DNA from: Chelatococcus albus | GTDB lineage: Bacteria; Pseudomonadota; Alphaproteobacteria; Rhizobiales; Beijerinckiaceae | Reading direction: 5' to 3' | Assembly (NCBI RefSeq): GCF_030067675.1 | Contig: NZ_JASJEV010000001.1 | Location: 200,309 to 264,308 of the forward strand | DNA length: 64,000 nt | Shown here: positions 15,918 through 24,092 of the stretch, piece by piece | Layout: each line of letters starts with the position of its first letter | Numbering within the stretch: position 1 is the stretch's first letter | Program-made: the position numbers and the translations under genes | The notes under the pieces: model-generated | The model's database searches: none | Seen by the model: only the letters and a program-made list of their open reading frames with translations | Told to the model about the DNA's origin: nothing

Positions 15918-16265
15918 CTACTCCGACGGGCGTTCGGCGCCAGGGTCGGGCGGTGGGACGTCGGGCAGGCCGGACGCCCCATGGGACAGGCGAACACGCA
16001 GCCGTTCGAGGAGATCGTCGCGATCAGGGCGGGCCACGAGGAACGCGACCGCACCTGCCAGGAAATCCTCGACGGGATCCGCCAAAGTCCCATTCGCCGC
16101 GAGGCTCGTCCGCTCCTCGGCGTCGGCCTCCGCGAGCACGCGTTCGACGATGGCCGCGAGCGTCGGGGCATCGGTATCCTCGCAGGCCGCATGGGCCGTC
16201 CTGGACGCACGGCGGACAGCGGCCGCGTCTTCCCGTGCCGGGCTGGAGGGCGACGCGCAGATCAT
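15918..16265 (-). CDS. Small hypothetical protein of the accessory block
   Basis: I do not recognise this 115-residue protein. The start MICASPSSPARED overlaps the stop of the upstream GIY-YIG-like gene by four bases (ATGA), good evidence that the frame is real. The middle (about residues 30-90) is helical and rich in Ala, Glu and Asp, including TLAAIVERVLAEADAEERTS and DFLAGAVAFLVARPDRDD. The C-terminus is proline-rich. There is no signal peptide or membrane helix. Size, acidity and coupling between two enzyme-like genes suggest an adaptor or inhibitor, but nothing in the sequence proves it. Confidence 0.68.
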   Translation of the reverse strand: MICASPSSPAREDAAAVRRASRTAHAACEDTDAPTLAAIVERVLAEADAEERTSLAANGTLADPVEDFLAGAVAFLVARPDRDDLLERLRVRLSHGASGLPDVPPPDPGAERPSE

Positions 16266-17059
16266 GGCGACACCTCGCTGTGGCGAGCCGCGCGCTCGAG
16301 TGCGCGCAGACTGAATCTGGCCAGCTGCTCGATCGTTCCGGGAGCCGGCCCCTCGTCTTCGTCCTCGAAGGTGAGGGTGTCCTTGCCGAGGATCGGATTG
16401 AGAATGCCCTTCAGCAGCAGTTCCGCCGCGTGCTGATTGGGGTCCGTGGAGAAATCGATCGGATGTCCGGACGGGCTCACGATCTTCGCCGGCTGGACGA
16501 AGATGTCGCCCGGCTTGGCGACAACCGGTCCCTTTCCCGGGATGAGCTCGACGGGACGCCCGTTCAGCAGTTCGAACAGCTTCTTCAGGTCCTCGCTCTT
16601 CTGGGCACCCTTTCCCCTGATTTCCTGGTAGATGCGGCCGAGCGTCGTGTTGGCGCTCGTCGGACGCGTCTCCCCGACATAGAGCGGTCGCCCGTCGAGC
16701 GTCGGTGCGGAATAGACGTAGAGCCCCTTGTCGTTCTTGCGCCAGCCGGGCGGCGTGATGAAGGGACGGCCCCTTTCCTTCCTCTTCTTCAGGGCGAGCA
16801 GGGTCTCGATGGAGACCGGCGTGCCGACCGCGACCTTGAATTCCGGAACGGTCACCAGCCCCGGCTTGGGACGTGCCGGCGTGGAAGCCTCGTGGATGCC
16901 CCAGGCGGCCTGGTGGCCCTCCCATCGGTCCTGGGCATGCCTCAAGGCCGCACTGAGGCTCGCGTCGGCGAGCCGCTCGACCGATCGCCTCTGGCGCCGG
17001 CAGCGCGCGCATCGGCACATGTCGTCATCGTGAAGCATCGGCCAGTCTTCGAGGGTCAT
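16262..17059 (-). CDS. GIY-YIG-like domain protein with N-terminal CxCxxC
   Basis: A protein of 265 residues. A Cys cluster lies at 15, 17 and 20 (CRCARC). From residue 112 the sequence GLYVYS, then LYVGET at 126-131, matches the two-strand GIY...YIG signature. Arg142 in LGRIYQEI, Glu213 in AAELLL and Asn221 in ILNP fall in the order of the catalytic Arg, Glu and Asn of GIY-YIG nucleases, although the spacing to Glu is longer than usual. An acidic tail (TFEDEDEG) follows. It could be a nuclease or a catalytically altered member of the fold; I infer the fold from these motifs only. Start and stop both overlap neighbours by four bases. Confidence 0.62.
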   Translation of the reverse strand: MTLEDWPMLHDDDMCRCARCRRQRRSVERLADASLSAALRHAQDRWEGHQAAWGIHEASTPARPKPGLVTVPEFKVAVGTPVSIETLLALKKRKERGRPFITPPGWRKNDKGLYVYSAPTLDGRPLYVGETRPTSANTTLGRIYQEIRGKGAQKSEDLKKLFELLNGRPVELIPGKGPVVAKPGDIFVQPAKIVSPSGHPIDFSTDPNQHAAELLLKGILNPILGKDTLTFEDEDEGPAPGTIEQLARFSLRALERAARHSEVSP

Positions 17060-17910
17060 TGCCAGAACTCGCACCAAGCCGCTGACGCGTCCTGCCAGAG
17101 GGCGGCTTCGCCGCCTTCTGCCGCCGCGTTCCATTCCAGTTGGTCCTCCGCCACCGCCTCGACATCCCGCAGGACGTCGGTCGCGAGAACGCCCGGAGCA
17201 ACGATGAACAGTGCCGCCAGGCGCAGGCGGCCGCTCGCAAGCGAGACTGCGAGGCCGCTCGCGAGCAGGGCAGGCATCAGCGCCTCCGCGACGAGGGGAA
17301 CGAGCGGAGTATCGGTGACCCGCGGGCAGGCGATTCCTGCGTCTTCGAGATGCCGCGCGAGCGCCGGCGCCCCGTCCGCCCCGACGGGACTGAGCACGAC
17401 CGGCCGGCGCCCGCCGAGCGCGGCCGCGAGAGCGAGCGTGTCGCGCGCGCAGTCGGCGAGGGCATCCGCGGTGCCCGGCGCCGGCGCCGAGACCGTCCAC
17501 CGGCGGTTGTCGAGGCCGGCGGCGAGGGCGTGCAGGCGGTGGACCAGGCTCACGTCGCCGTCCTTCGGAAAGACGGAGTCAACCGGCCCGTCCCCCGGCC
17601 AGAAACATCCGGGAATGGTCTCCAGCCCGAAGGTCGTGCGCGCCTCCCGCCAGGCGCGCACAACCGGCCCCAGCGTGGCAGCCGCGTCGGCCGAGCCGGT
17701 GCTGCCGGACAGATGAGCGATCAGCCGATCGTCGCGACCGTAGAACTCCGGATCGTCGACGATCGCCCAGTGCGACTGCGGCAGCCAGACGGGCAGGGCC
17801 GTGGACAATCCGAGCACCCAGAACAGGCCGGTCGGCGCCAGCGACAGCGCCACGTCGAGAACGCAGGGCGGTCCCGCGGCCTTCCTGTCTTCGGGCGGAT
17901 ACCAGAACAT
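17056..17910 (-). CDS. Hypothetical protein of the accessory block (284 aa)
   Basis: I do not recognise a family. The protein is 284 residues and begins MFWYPPEDRKAAGPPCVLDVALSLAP. It is rich in Ala, Leu and Trp, with alternating strands and helices, for example RRPVVLSPVGADGAPALARHLEDAG near 165-195, which looks like a small alpha/beta segment. Residues near 185-240 are moderately hydrophobic (LVPLVAEALMPALLASGLAVSL) but not a clear membrane helix. Its stop overlaps the GIY-YIG-like start by four bases, so the two are translationally coupled. Codon use and GC content match the neighbours. Function is unknown. Confidence 0.68.
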   Translation of the reverse strand: MFWYPPEDRKAAGPPCVLDVALSLAPTGLFWVLGLSTALPVWLPQSHWAIVDDPEFYGRDDRLIAHLSGSTGSADAAATLGPVVRAWREARTTFGLETIPGCFWPGDGPVDSVFPKDGDVSLVHRLHALAAGLDNRRWTVSAPAPGTADALADCARDTLALAAALGGRRPVVLSPVGADGAPALARHLEDAGIACPRVTDTPLVPLVAEALMPALLASGLAVSLASGRLRLAALFIVAPGVLATDVLRDVEAVAEDQLEWNAAAEGGEAALWQDASAAWCEFWQ

Positions 17911-17943
17911 GGCACTGCCCCCTGGTTGGTCCGGCCCTCGTCC

Positions 17944-19044
17944 TCACGCCACCGTCATGCGCGCGTCACGCGGCGGCAGTCCCACCGCCCAGCGCAGGTT
18001 CTCCGTGACGCCAGGGAAGCGCCGGCCCTCGTCCGTCATCCTGTAGGCGGCGAGCCAGGCCTCGGCATGGGCGCCGGCCGGCTGGGCCTCGATGTTGAAT
18101 TGCTGCGGATCGTCGCCGGTCTCGAAGTCGCCGCCTGCGACCCAGAGGAGGACGCGGCGGCCGCTCTCTGCCATCTTCGTCCGCTGCGACAATTCGCGGG
18201 CCCCGCCGAAGTGGCGATGCAGAACCTGCTCGACGACGTCCCACTTGTTGTTGGCGTCGAACGCCTTCTTGATGTCCGGCGTATCGAACAGATCGAGCAG
18301 TTGCCTGAGGTGCAGGCCAGCCTCCTGGGTGAGCGCCACGATGTTGCCGTAGCTTGCCCGGTCGAGCGCATAGCGCAGATCGGTGGCGAGGCGCTGCACG
18401 GTGGCGAGCGTGCCATAGGGGCGCTGCTCGAGTGTCTGCCCGCCACGGATGACCTCGCCGATCGTCAGATCGCGGAAATACTGGGCGAGCGCCGACATCA
18501 GTCCCACGAGCTGATAGTGGAAGTTGACGTTGACGATGGCTCCCGCCGGCCGCGGTGCCTTGCCGTAGTTGAACACACGCATGTAGGCGACCAGCCTGTC
18601 CCGCGGGCCGTAGCGGAGCGGCTGCCACTTCTCCAGGAGGTAGAGGCCGCGCGCGCCCGGGCCACGCTGGATGCGCATGCGCCCGTCGCGATAGAGGCGC
18701 CGCAGGATCTCGGCGACCCTGAACACCCCCGCTCGCTCATACTGGTAGATCATGTAGAGCTCGGCGGCGGCATGAAGCTGGCTCGGCACGACCGCGGCGT
18801 CGAAGTCCGCGACGAGTCGCGGCCAGGCGATCTCGCCGAAGGGCAGGGCCCCCTTCGCGCCGAGGCCGATCAGGTCGGCGAAGGCCGTCTGGTCGTCTCC
18901 GGCGGCGTCGCTCGTCAAGCGGCCGAAGCGGGCCTCGAATTCCGCCGCGATGCGGCGACGCTCGTCCGGCGGCAGCCCTTCGAGCTCCTCACGGGCGAAG
19001 CGCTGCCAGAAGCGCTGGATGGTCTCAAAGGTATCGTACGCCAT
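17944..19044 (-). CDS. Hypothetical protein of the accessory block (366 aa)
   Basis: A 366-residue soluble, mainly helical protein that I do not recognise. It starts MAYDTFETIQRFWQRFAREE, has a mid-section YMIYQYERAGVFRVAEILRRLYRDGRMRI that could be a winged or helical bundle, and ends with a conserved-looking LRWAVGLPPRD. There is no signal peptide, membrane span or obvious catalytic motif. It is separated from the next gene by 33 bases and from the previous by 43, all on the same strand, which suggests one transcript. Being the third-largest protein in the block, it may be structural, but this is a guess. Confidence 0.68.
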   Translation of the reverse strand: MAYDTFETIQRFWQRFAREELEGLPPDERRRIAAEFEARFGRLTSDAAGDDQTAFADLIGLGAKGALPFGEIAWPRLVADFDAAVVPSQLHAAAELYMIYQYERAGVFRVAEILRRLYRDGRMRIQRGPGARGLYLLEKWQPLRYGPRDRLVAYMRVFNYGKAPRPAGAIVNVNFHYQLVGLMSALAQYFRDLTIGEVIRGGQTLEQRPYGTLATVQRLATDLRYALDRASYGNIVALTQEAGLHLRQLLDLFDTPDIKKAFDANNKWDVVEQVLHRHFGGARELSQRTKMAESGRRVLLWVAGGDFETGDDPQQFNIEAQPAGAHAEAWLAAYRMTDEGRRFPGVTENLRWAVGLPPRDARMTVA

Positions 19045-19087
19045 CGCTCGATCCCGCGGGCCGCGGTCTCCTCAAGGGTCCGACGTC

Positions 19088-19729
19088 TCAGCTCTCCGCG
19101 GTCGGAGGGCGTTTGCGCACTTGACCGCCCCTGGCCGCCTCCGGCGCCTGCTCCTCGCCCTCGTCGCCCGGGCGCCGGCGCCGCTCCTCGCGCGGGGCCC
19201 GTGCCAACACGGTCCACGGCTCGGCATGCGGGTCGTCGCAAGGGTGTGGCGCGCAGACGTGGATGAACTCGATGTTGCCGAGCGTGCGCTGCACCGCGAT
19301 CTGGAGGGTCGCGGCCTGGAGGCAGAGCTCGTGCAGGTAGAACTGCGCTTCCCGCCGCCAGGTCGTCATCTCCTCGCACGCCCACAGCACGCCATCATGC
19401 TGCAGGACGCTCAGGTCGTCGGTCTTGGCGCTGCGTTCGAGATACTCCCGCACGTGGCCCTCGACCTTGGCGACGACGGCGACAACCTCCTCGCTCGCCG
19501 CGTCGATCGCCTTTGCGGCTTCCTTCGCCTCCGCCACGGCGGCGTCGAAATCGGCCTTATCGATCACGCGCGGGCGCAGCAGCGGGGAGGGGGCTTCCGG
19601 CACGGCGTCGGGAAAGCTCTGCTGCATCTGCAGCCGCAGGGCCACCCGCAGGTCGCGGATGAAGCTGATCAACTCGCCCGACAGGGTGCCCGGCCTTGAT
19701 ATGAACGGCTCGCTCGTCGGCATGGTCAT
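19088..19729 (-). CDS. Hypothetical helical protein with charged tail (213 aa)
   Basis: Unrecognised protein of 213 residues, start MTMPTSEPFISRPGTLSGEL. Residues about 55-110 form a long Ala/Glu/Lys-rich helix (AVAEAKEAAKAIDAASEEVVAVVAKVEGHV) that could be a coiled coil. Residues 115-165 hold four spaced Cys and several His (WACEEM, HELCLQ, VCAPHPCDDPHAE), which might bind a metal. The last 35 residues are strongly charged and low in complexity (REERRRRPGDEGEEQ) and probably disordered. There are no export signals. The position between two other unknown genes of the same strand supports a shared operon. Confidence 0.66.
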   Translation of the reverse strand: MTMPTSEPFISRPGTLSGELISFIRDLRVALRLQMQQSFPDAVPEAPSPLLRPRVIDKADFDAAVAEAKEAAKAIDAASEEVVAVVAKVEGHVREYLERSAKTDDLSVLQHDGVLWACEEMTTWRREAQFYLHELCLQAATLQIAVQRTLGNIEFIHVCAPHPCDDPHAEPWTVLARAPREERRRRPGDEGEEQAPEAARGGQVRKRPPTAES

Positions 19730-19768
19730 CTCCTTCTCGCGCTCGTCGCGTTCTCCAGCGGACGGTCG

Positions 19769-21562
19769 TCAGGGCCGTCCGAAGCGGGGCGGGACGAGGC
19801 CCCACCGCGCGGCGTGCTGATTGAGACCGTGGAACAGCTCGAGCGCGCTCTCTGTCGTCGGCGGCGGCGCGATCTCGATCTCCGCGCATGTCCCGGAGGG
19901 TGCGCCGAGGCGTCCTATGGCACCGTCGATCAGGCTCTCGATCCGGCTGAACACCTGCTCGCCGGGCACGCAACCGGGCGCGAGCGTCGCGATCAGCGCC
20001 TCCAGCCGCCGGTCGGCCAGCCGCTGCTGGCACAGTTCGGCCGTGAGGAGCCCTCGATGCACGTCACCGGGATCCGCCGTCACGATCGTCCCGCCCGCAT
20101 CGAGCTTGCCCGCCCGCAGAAGGGAGGAGATCGCATCGAGGCTCGTCGTGAGCTCGCCCATGCGCGGGAAGCACTCGCCGGCGAGGCAGGTGGTGTTGGC
20201 CTGGTTCGCCGGCAGTTGCGGCGCGCGGAATTCCATGATGAGCAGGGCGAAGGCCGCTGCGCGCCATTCGGGCTCGCCGCTGCCGTCCGGATCACTCCCC
20301 AGCGTGTAGAGATCGATCGCACGATCCGTGTCGTAGAGGATCTTGTCGAGCAGGATCTGGCAGATGACGTCGTCGCCACAGCAGTCGCAGCCGAGGTAGC
20401 AATCGAGAAGCTCCGCGAGCCGGCCGCGCTGCACGACGAGATCGATCAGGCGGAGCGTCGCCGGGTCCGGCCCGCCGATGCCGGCGAGGCCATAGAAGGC
20501 GATGGGTGCCCGGGCCACGAACAGCAGCCGGTAGCCGCTGCGGCTCGACCGGAAGGCGTCGAGGAAGAGCTGGATCGCCTTGAGGAAGGTGGTGACCGCC
20601 GGCGCCTCTGGCTGCACGCGGTCGTCGACGACGTGCAGCAACCGGTGCAATTGCTGGACGGCGACGTCCGCCGTGGCGCCGAGCGCCCGCAGGCCGAGCA
20701 CGTTGTGCTGCGCCGCGCGCTCGATCAGCTCGTCCATCAGGCGGCCAAGAACCTGCTCCTCGAGCAGCGCCCTGAGATCGAGATGGCCGCTCGCCTCGAT
20801 GACGCGCAGCATCTCGCGCAGGCCGTGCAGGCCCCAGGGCCACTGATCGTTGCCGTAGGCCTGCTCGGTCGTGCCGGCCAGCGTCCGCAGGGCAAGCAGC
20901 ACCGAGTCGCGGCGCGCCTGCAATTCGCTCGCGGGCACCGAAAGCAGGAAGCGGCCACCGCCGAGCCCGGCGCCCGCAAGCGACTCCCCGGCGAGGACGA
21001 GGACGAGCCCCGCCACCTCGTCGAGGCTCTGCGCCAAGCGCCGGTAGGGCAGGTTCATGGTCTGCGTCAGGGCGCCCACCATGCGGGCGAGCCGCGCATA
21101 GTCGCCCAACTGCCGTCGCGCCGCGAAGAGGCGGTCGCGCGCCCTCGGGTCGAGCGCCAGGCGGGCCGCCGCCGTGCCATCGCTGATGATGGAGCGGATC
21201 GCCTGGCCCCATCCCTGCAGTTCGGCCGATATGTCCTTGAGGCGGTGATCGGCCGTGAGGGCGCCGAGATCGCGCTCGACGTCGTCGATGGCCTGCTTGA
21301 GCTCGGCCCCGGTCGCCTGCGATTCCGGGCTGCGCGCGGCTTCACCGACAAACCGCGCCGGCACGACCGGCAGGCCTTCGGCCTCGGCGGCGAGCTTGCG
21401 CGCGTCCTGCGTGAACAGCCGCTTGAGGCCTTCGGCCACCTCCTGCGGATTGCGCGGATCGCCGATCCGCAGGCGCTGGCGGATGAGATTGTCGGCCCTC
21501 ACTGCGACGGGTGTCCGATCGCGGATGACGGTGGTCTCGGAAAGGGAGGCTCGATCGTTCAT
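19769..21562 (-). CDS. Large hypothetical protein with Cys cluster (597 aa)
   Basis: Largest protein of the accessory block, 597 residues from the ATG MNDRASLSETTVIRD, preceded by GAGGT at fitting distance; the frame extends upstream without a better start. It is almost entirely helical and soluble. Residues 85-170 form an amphipathic bundle (ELKQAIDDVERDLGALTADH). A Cys group at 388, 392, 394, 395 and 401 (DCYLGCDCCGDDVIC) could bind zinc or an iron-sulfur centre. I recognise no catalytic family. The start lies 7 bases after the stop of the upstream metalloprotein gene, so the two are probably translated together. Confidence 0.68.
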   Translation of the reverse strand: MNDRASLSETTVIRDRTPVAVRADNLIRQRLRIGDPRNPQEVAEGLKRLFTQDARKLAAEAEGLPVVPARFVGEAARSPESQATGAELKQAIDDVERDLGALTADHRLKDISAELQGWGQAIRSIISDGTAAARLALDPRARDRLFAARRQLGDYARLARMVGALTQTMNLPYRRLAQSLDEVAGLVLVLAGESLAGAGLGGGRFLLSVPASELQARRDSVLLALRTLAGTTEQAYGNDQWPWGLHGLREMLRVIEASGHLDLRALLEEQVLGRLMDELIERAAQHNVLGLRALGATADVAVQQLHRLLHVVDDRVQPEAPAVTTFLKAIQLFLDAFRSSRSGYRLLFVARAPIAFYGLAGIGGPDPATLRLIDLVVQRGRLAELLDCYLGCDCCGDDVICQILLDKILYDTDRAIDLYTLGSDPDGSGEPEWRAAAFALLIMEFRAPQLPANQANTTCLAGECFPRMGELTTSLDAISSLLRAGKLDAGGTIVTADPGDVHRGLLTAELCQQRLADRRLEALIATLAPGCVPGEQVFSRIESLIDGAIGRLGAPSGTCAEIEIAPPPTTESALELFHGLNQHAARWGLVPPRFGRP

Positions 21563-21569
21563 GGCGACC

Positions 21570-22874
21570 TCACGCGGCCTTCGGTGTGATGATCCTGCCG
21601 CTGACGGGTGCGACGGGGGCGAGGCGGGCAAGCATGAGCTCGTTGAGTTCGAGCGGTTTGATCCCGGCCTCGATCGCATGGCGCGCGGCGCTCACGAGGA
21701 AGCGCGGCGGCAGGTCCACGGGGACTCGTCTGCGGGCGAGGAGCATTCCGCCACGCCGGATCGCCGCCTCGTCCTCCCTTCGGAAGGGGATGATGCTTGC
21801 GAGCGCCCTTTCACCCAGGCTGCGGCGCGGCTGAAACGCCATTTCGTCGACGACGGCAGGGATCGTCCGACGCGCCTCCCGCAGGAGCGGCGCCGGGATC
21901 CGGTGGCCCCGGCGCGGATCGTAGAGGCGCGACCAAACGCCGGCCAGGCGCTCAGCCTGCTCGGGATAGCCCATGCGATTGAGCGTCTCCGCCGCGATCG
22001 GCACGCGCAGATAGCCCGTGGGATGCGGACCGCCCGGCCGATAGGTCATCACCTTGTCCGGGGGATGGGCCAGGAACTCCGCCAGGCCCCAGGCGACGCC
22101 GGGCCCGCCCAGGAGAAGGGCCGCGACATCCGCCCATATCTCCTTCTGCCAGCGCGCAAAAATGCTGATGACGCGAGGATGGAGCCGCTCCTCCGCGAGG
22201 CGGCGCACGACCGCCGTGCGGTTCTCGACCCAAAGGCCGAGATCGGCCTGGAGATTGTGCGCAACCTCGTGCAGGAAGACCGCCTGCCAGGGCCGGTCGC
22301 GATCATAGGGAATCCGGATGAGCGGAAAGGGATTCCGCTCGCCCAGAAGGCGGTTCAGCGTCACCCCCCGGCGCATCGTGGCCGGCGAATAGCCGTGCTC
22401 GAGATAGGTGAGCGGGGCCACGAGCGGTCCAGAGAACATGCGCGGCGCTGCGGTCCGCACGGCAGCGTAGCAGTCGCGGGCGATCGAATCGTGGGCGGAG
22501 AGCGATCGGGCAAAGGCCGTGCCGCGCTGGCTGAAGATCTCGAAGAACAGACCGAAGGCCCGCCGCGCGCGATCGAGCTCGCGCTCGACCATCGCCATGG
22601 ACAGAAGCCTGTCGTCCGTGGACGCCGAATGGTTCGTGCGGGCGAGGGTCTCCAGTCTCGTCCGCACATCGCGGTCGATCGCCTGCAGGCGGCGATTGGC
22701 GGCCTCGAAATGTTCCGGCCGCGGAGCGAAGGGCATGTCTTCCGGCCGAAGCCCGACTGAATCCGGCGTCAGGGCGACGAGCTGGCGGGCACGGCTCGCC
22801 AGCGTGCGCGCCTTGACGGCGAGGAACCGCTCGAGCGGGTCCGGCTTCGCTGGAAATGTCCGAACCTGGGTCAT
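21570..22874 (-). CDS. HExxH zinc metalloprotein, probable peptidase
   Basis: A 434-residue protein with a zincin signature: HEVAH at 202-206 within VFLHEVAHNLQADLGLW, and a downstream KEIWADVAALLL at 244-255 in which Glu245 or Asp249 could be the third ligand. The arrangement HExxH, about 38 residues, then ExxAD, is typical of several gluzincin-like families. The N-terminal 100 residues are helical and highly charged; the C-terminus (300-434) is helical with many Arg. There is no signal peptide. I cannot assign a peptidase family or substrate. It follows the broken acidic/basic gene by 44 bases and precedes the 597-residue protein by 7 bases. Confidence 0.75.
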   Translation of the reverse strand: MTQVRTFPAKPDPLERFLAVKARTLASRARQLVALTPDSVGLRPEDMPFAPRPEHFEAANRRLQAIDRDVRTRLETLARTNHSASTDDRLLSMAMVERELDRARRAFGLFFEIFSQRGTAFARSLSAHDSIARDCYAAVRTAAPRMFSGPLVAPLTYLEHGYSPATMRRGVTLNRLLGERNPFPLIRIPYDRDRPWQAVFLHEVAHNLQADLGLWVENRTAVVRRLAEERLHPRVISIFARWQKEIWADVAALLLGGPGVAWGLAEFLAHPPDKVMTYRPGGPHPTGYLRVPIAAETLNRMGYPEQAERLAGVWSRLYDPRRGHRIPAPLLREARRTIPAVVDEMAFQPRRSLGERALASIIPFRREDEAAIRRGGMLLARRRVPVDLPPRFLVSAARHAIEAGIKPLELNELMLARLAPVAPVSGRIITPKAA

Positions 22875-22918
22875 GACGAACCTCGGCCAAGACTTGTTCG
22901 GAAGACACCCGCCCCCCG

Positions 22919-23672
22919 TCAGCCGACGGTGATGGTGATGGTGGCTGGCCCCGGGACGCTGAGCGTGCGCCCGGCGCCCCCCGTGCGCTGGACGATCATC
23001 TGTCCGCGCGGCGAGGCGGTGCTGAGGCGACGCAACAAGGCCGGGTTCTGCGCGACCTTGGCGGCCGTGCGGGCGACGGCCTTGGGCTGGACCGCCGGCG
23101 GCGTTCCCCGTGCCGCAGCCGTGCGCTTGACGCTGCGCGTGATCCGGGGCAGGGCGCGGATCGCCTTCGGCCCCCCGCTCGAAACCAGTGTCCGCGCAGC
23201 CTTGGTCATGGCCTTCGCCGCCTGCTGTCGTTGCGCCGGGGGCATCGCAGCGCCTCGGTTCTTGATCACGGAGCGCGCCGCGAGTCCGGCGACGACCGGC
23301 AGCGCCCTGCGATCGCGCACGGCGACCTCGGCAACCGCCTCGAGGGCGTCCTCGACGGTTCCGCCTTCAGCTCTCAGCTTGCCGAGGACATTTGCGACCT
23401 GCGCCCCCACCTGGGCGGCCGGATGCGGGATCATCGACAGGATGGGACCGGCGCCTCGGGCAATGGAGCTGCCCGACGGACTCGTCGGCTTCCTCTGCCT
23501 CCATCTCGTCTTCGTAGTAGTCGCCTTCGTCTTCGCCGAAGAAGTCGCCAGCAAGATCGGCGCTGTCTTCTTCCCCTCCGAACGCGTCGAGGTCGTCCTC
23601 GAACATGTCGGCGGGACCCTCGGCCTCGGCATAGGCGAGATCTTCCATGAGGTCTTGTTCGCTGATCGCCAT
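22919..23672 (-). pseudogene. Acidic N-part/basic C-part protein split by an apparent frameshift
   Basis: The first gene of the block. One frame, from ATG 23672 (MAISEQDLMEDLAYAEAEG, with a GGGAG site upstream), gives about 66 residues dominated by Glu, Asp and Tyr up to ADESVG near 23475. It then loses the pattern and stops at 23367. The +1 frame carries a sensible continuation from about 23460 (SSIARGAGPILSMIPHPAAQ) to TITITVG and a stop at 22919. Dropping one G from the GGG at 23472-23474 joins the parts into about 250 residues. The C-part is basic, with repeated helical units (KAVARTAAKVAQNPALLRRL). I have seen such acidic-head, basic-tail proteins beside peptidase genes but know no function. 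It may be a true mutation, a recoding site or a sequencing error. Confidence 0.6.
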
Positions 23673-24092
23673 AGCGCCACTCTCCCGAAGCAAGGCTCGC
23701 CGCTCATCCTGTGCGGGGCCGGTCGGTTGTTCGCACCGGAAAGCCTAGGCCCGGGCGATCGCCGCGCGAAAGTCGGCCTCATGCCGTAACCCGAAGGCCT
23801 TAGCCCGCATGCGTGACGGACGTCGCGGCGCGGTCCCGGACGGTGCGCGGCGCGGCAGCGGCTGGCGACGGCGCCGGCAACGCCAGGCGCAGCCTTTGCG
23901 AGGAAGCATGCCTTCGTCCGCGGCTTCCGGAGCAGGCGAAACAAGCAAACTACGCCAATGCGTTGCAAGGACTTGTCGACACAGCGCGGCATGTCGCGGG
24001 AGCGATCTCACTCCATTTTCAGTTCCATAATATGTCTTATGCGAATCGCCTATGACCGCCCGCCCGCAAGGACGGTCCTCGCCCGGCCGGGT
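23673..24092. other. 420-base intergenic stretch, probable promoter region of the accessory block
   Basis: No gene is supported here. The stretch lies upstream of the first gene of the accessory block and downstream of the capA-like gene, both on the minus strand. Bases 24010-24055 are relatively AT-rich (TTCCATAATATGTCTTATG) and are the best place for a promoter firing into the block, but I cannot name -35 and -10 boxes with confidence. Short open frames in the stretch are Arg/Ala-rich shadows. Confidence 0.5.

Noticed and set aside
17140-19266. A 708-codon open frame on the plus strand across the accessory block
   Set aside because: The minus-strand frames have coupled starts and stops and coherent proteins; the plus frame is Arg/Glu/His-rich shadow sequence. 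The same applies to 19814-21589.
23673-24092. Short Arg/Ala-rich open frames in the gap before the accessory block
   Set aside because: They have no ribosome-binding sites or motifs and resemble typical high-GC chance frames.
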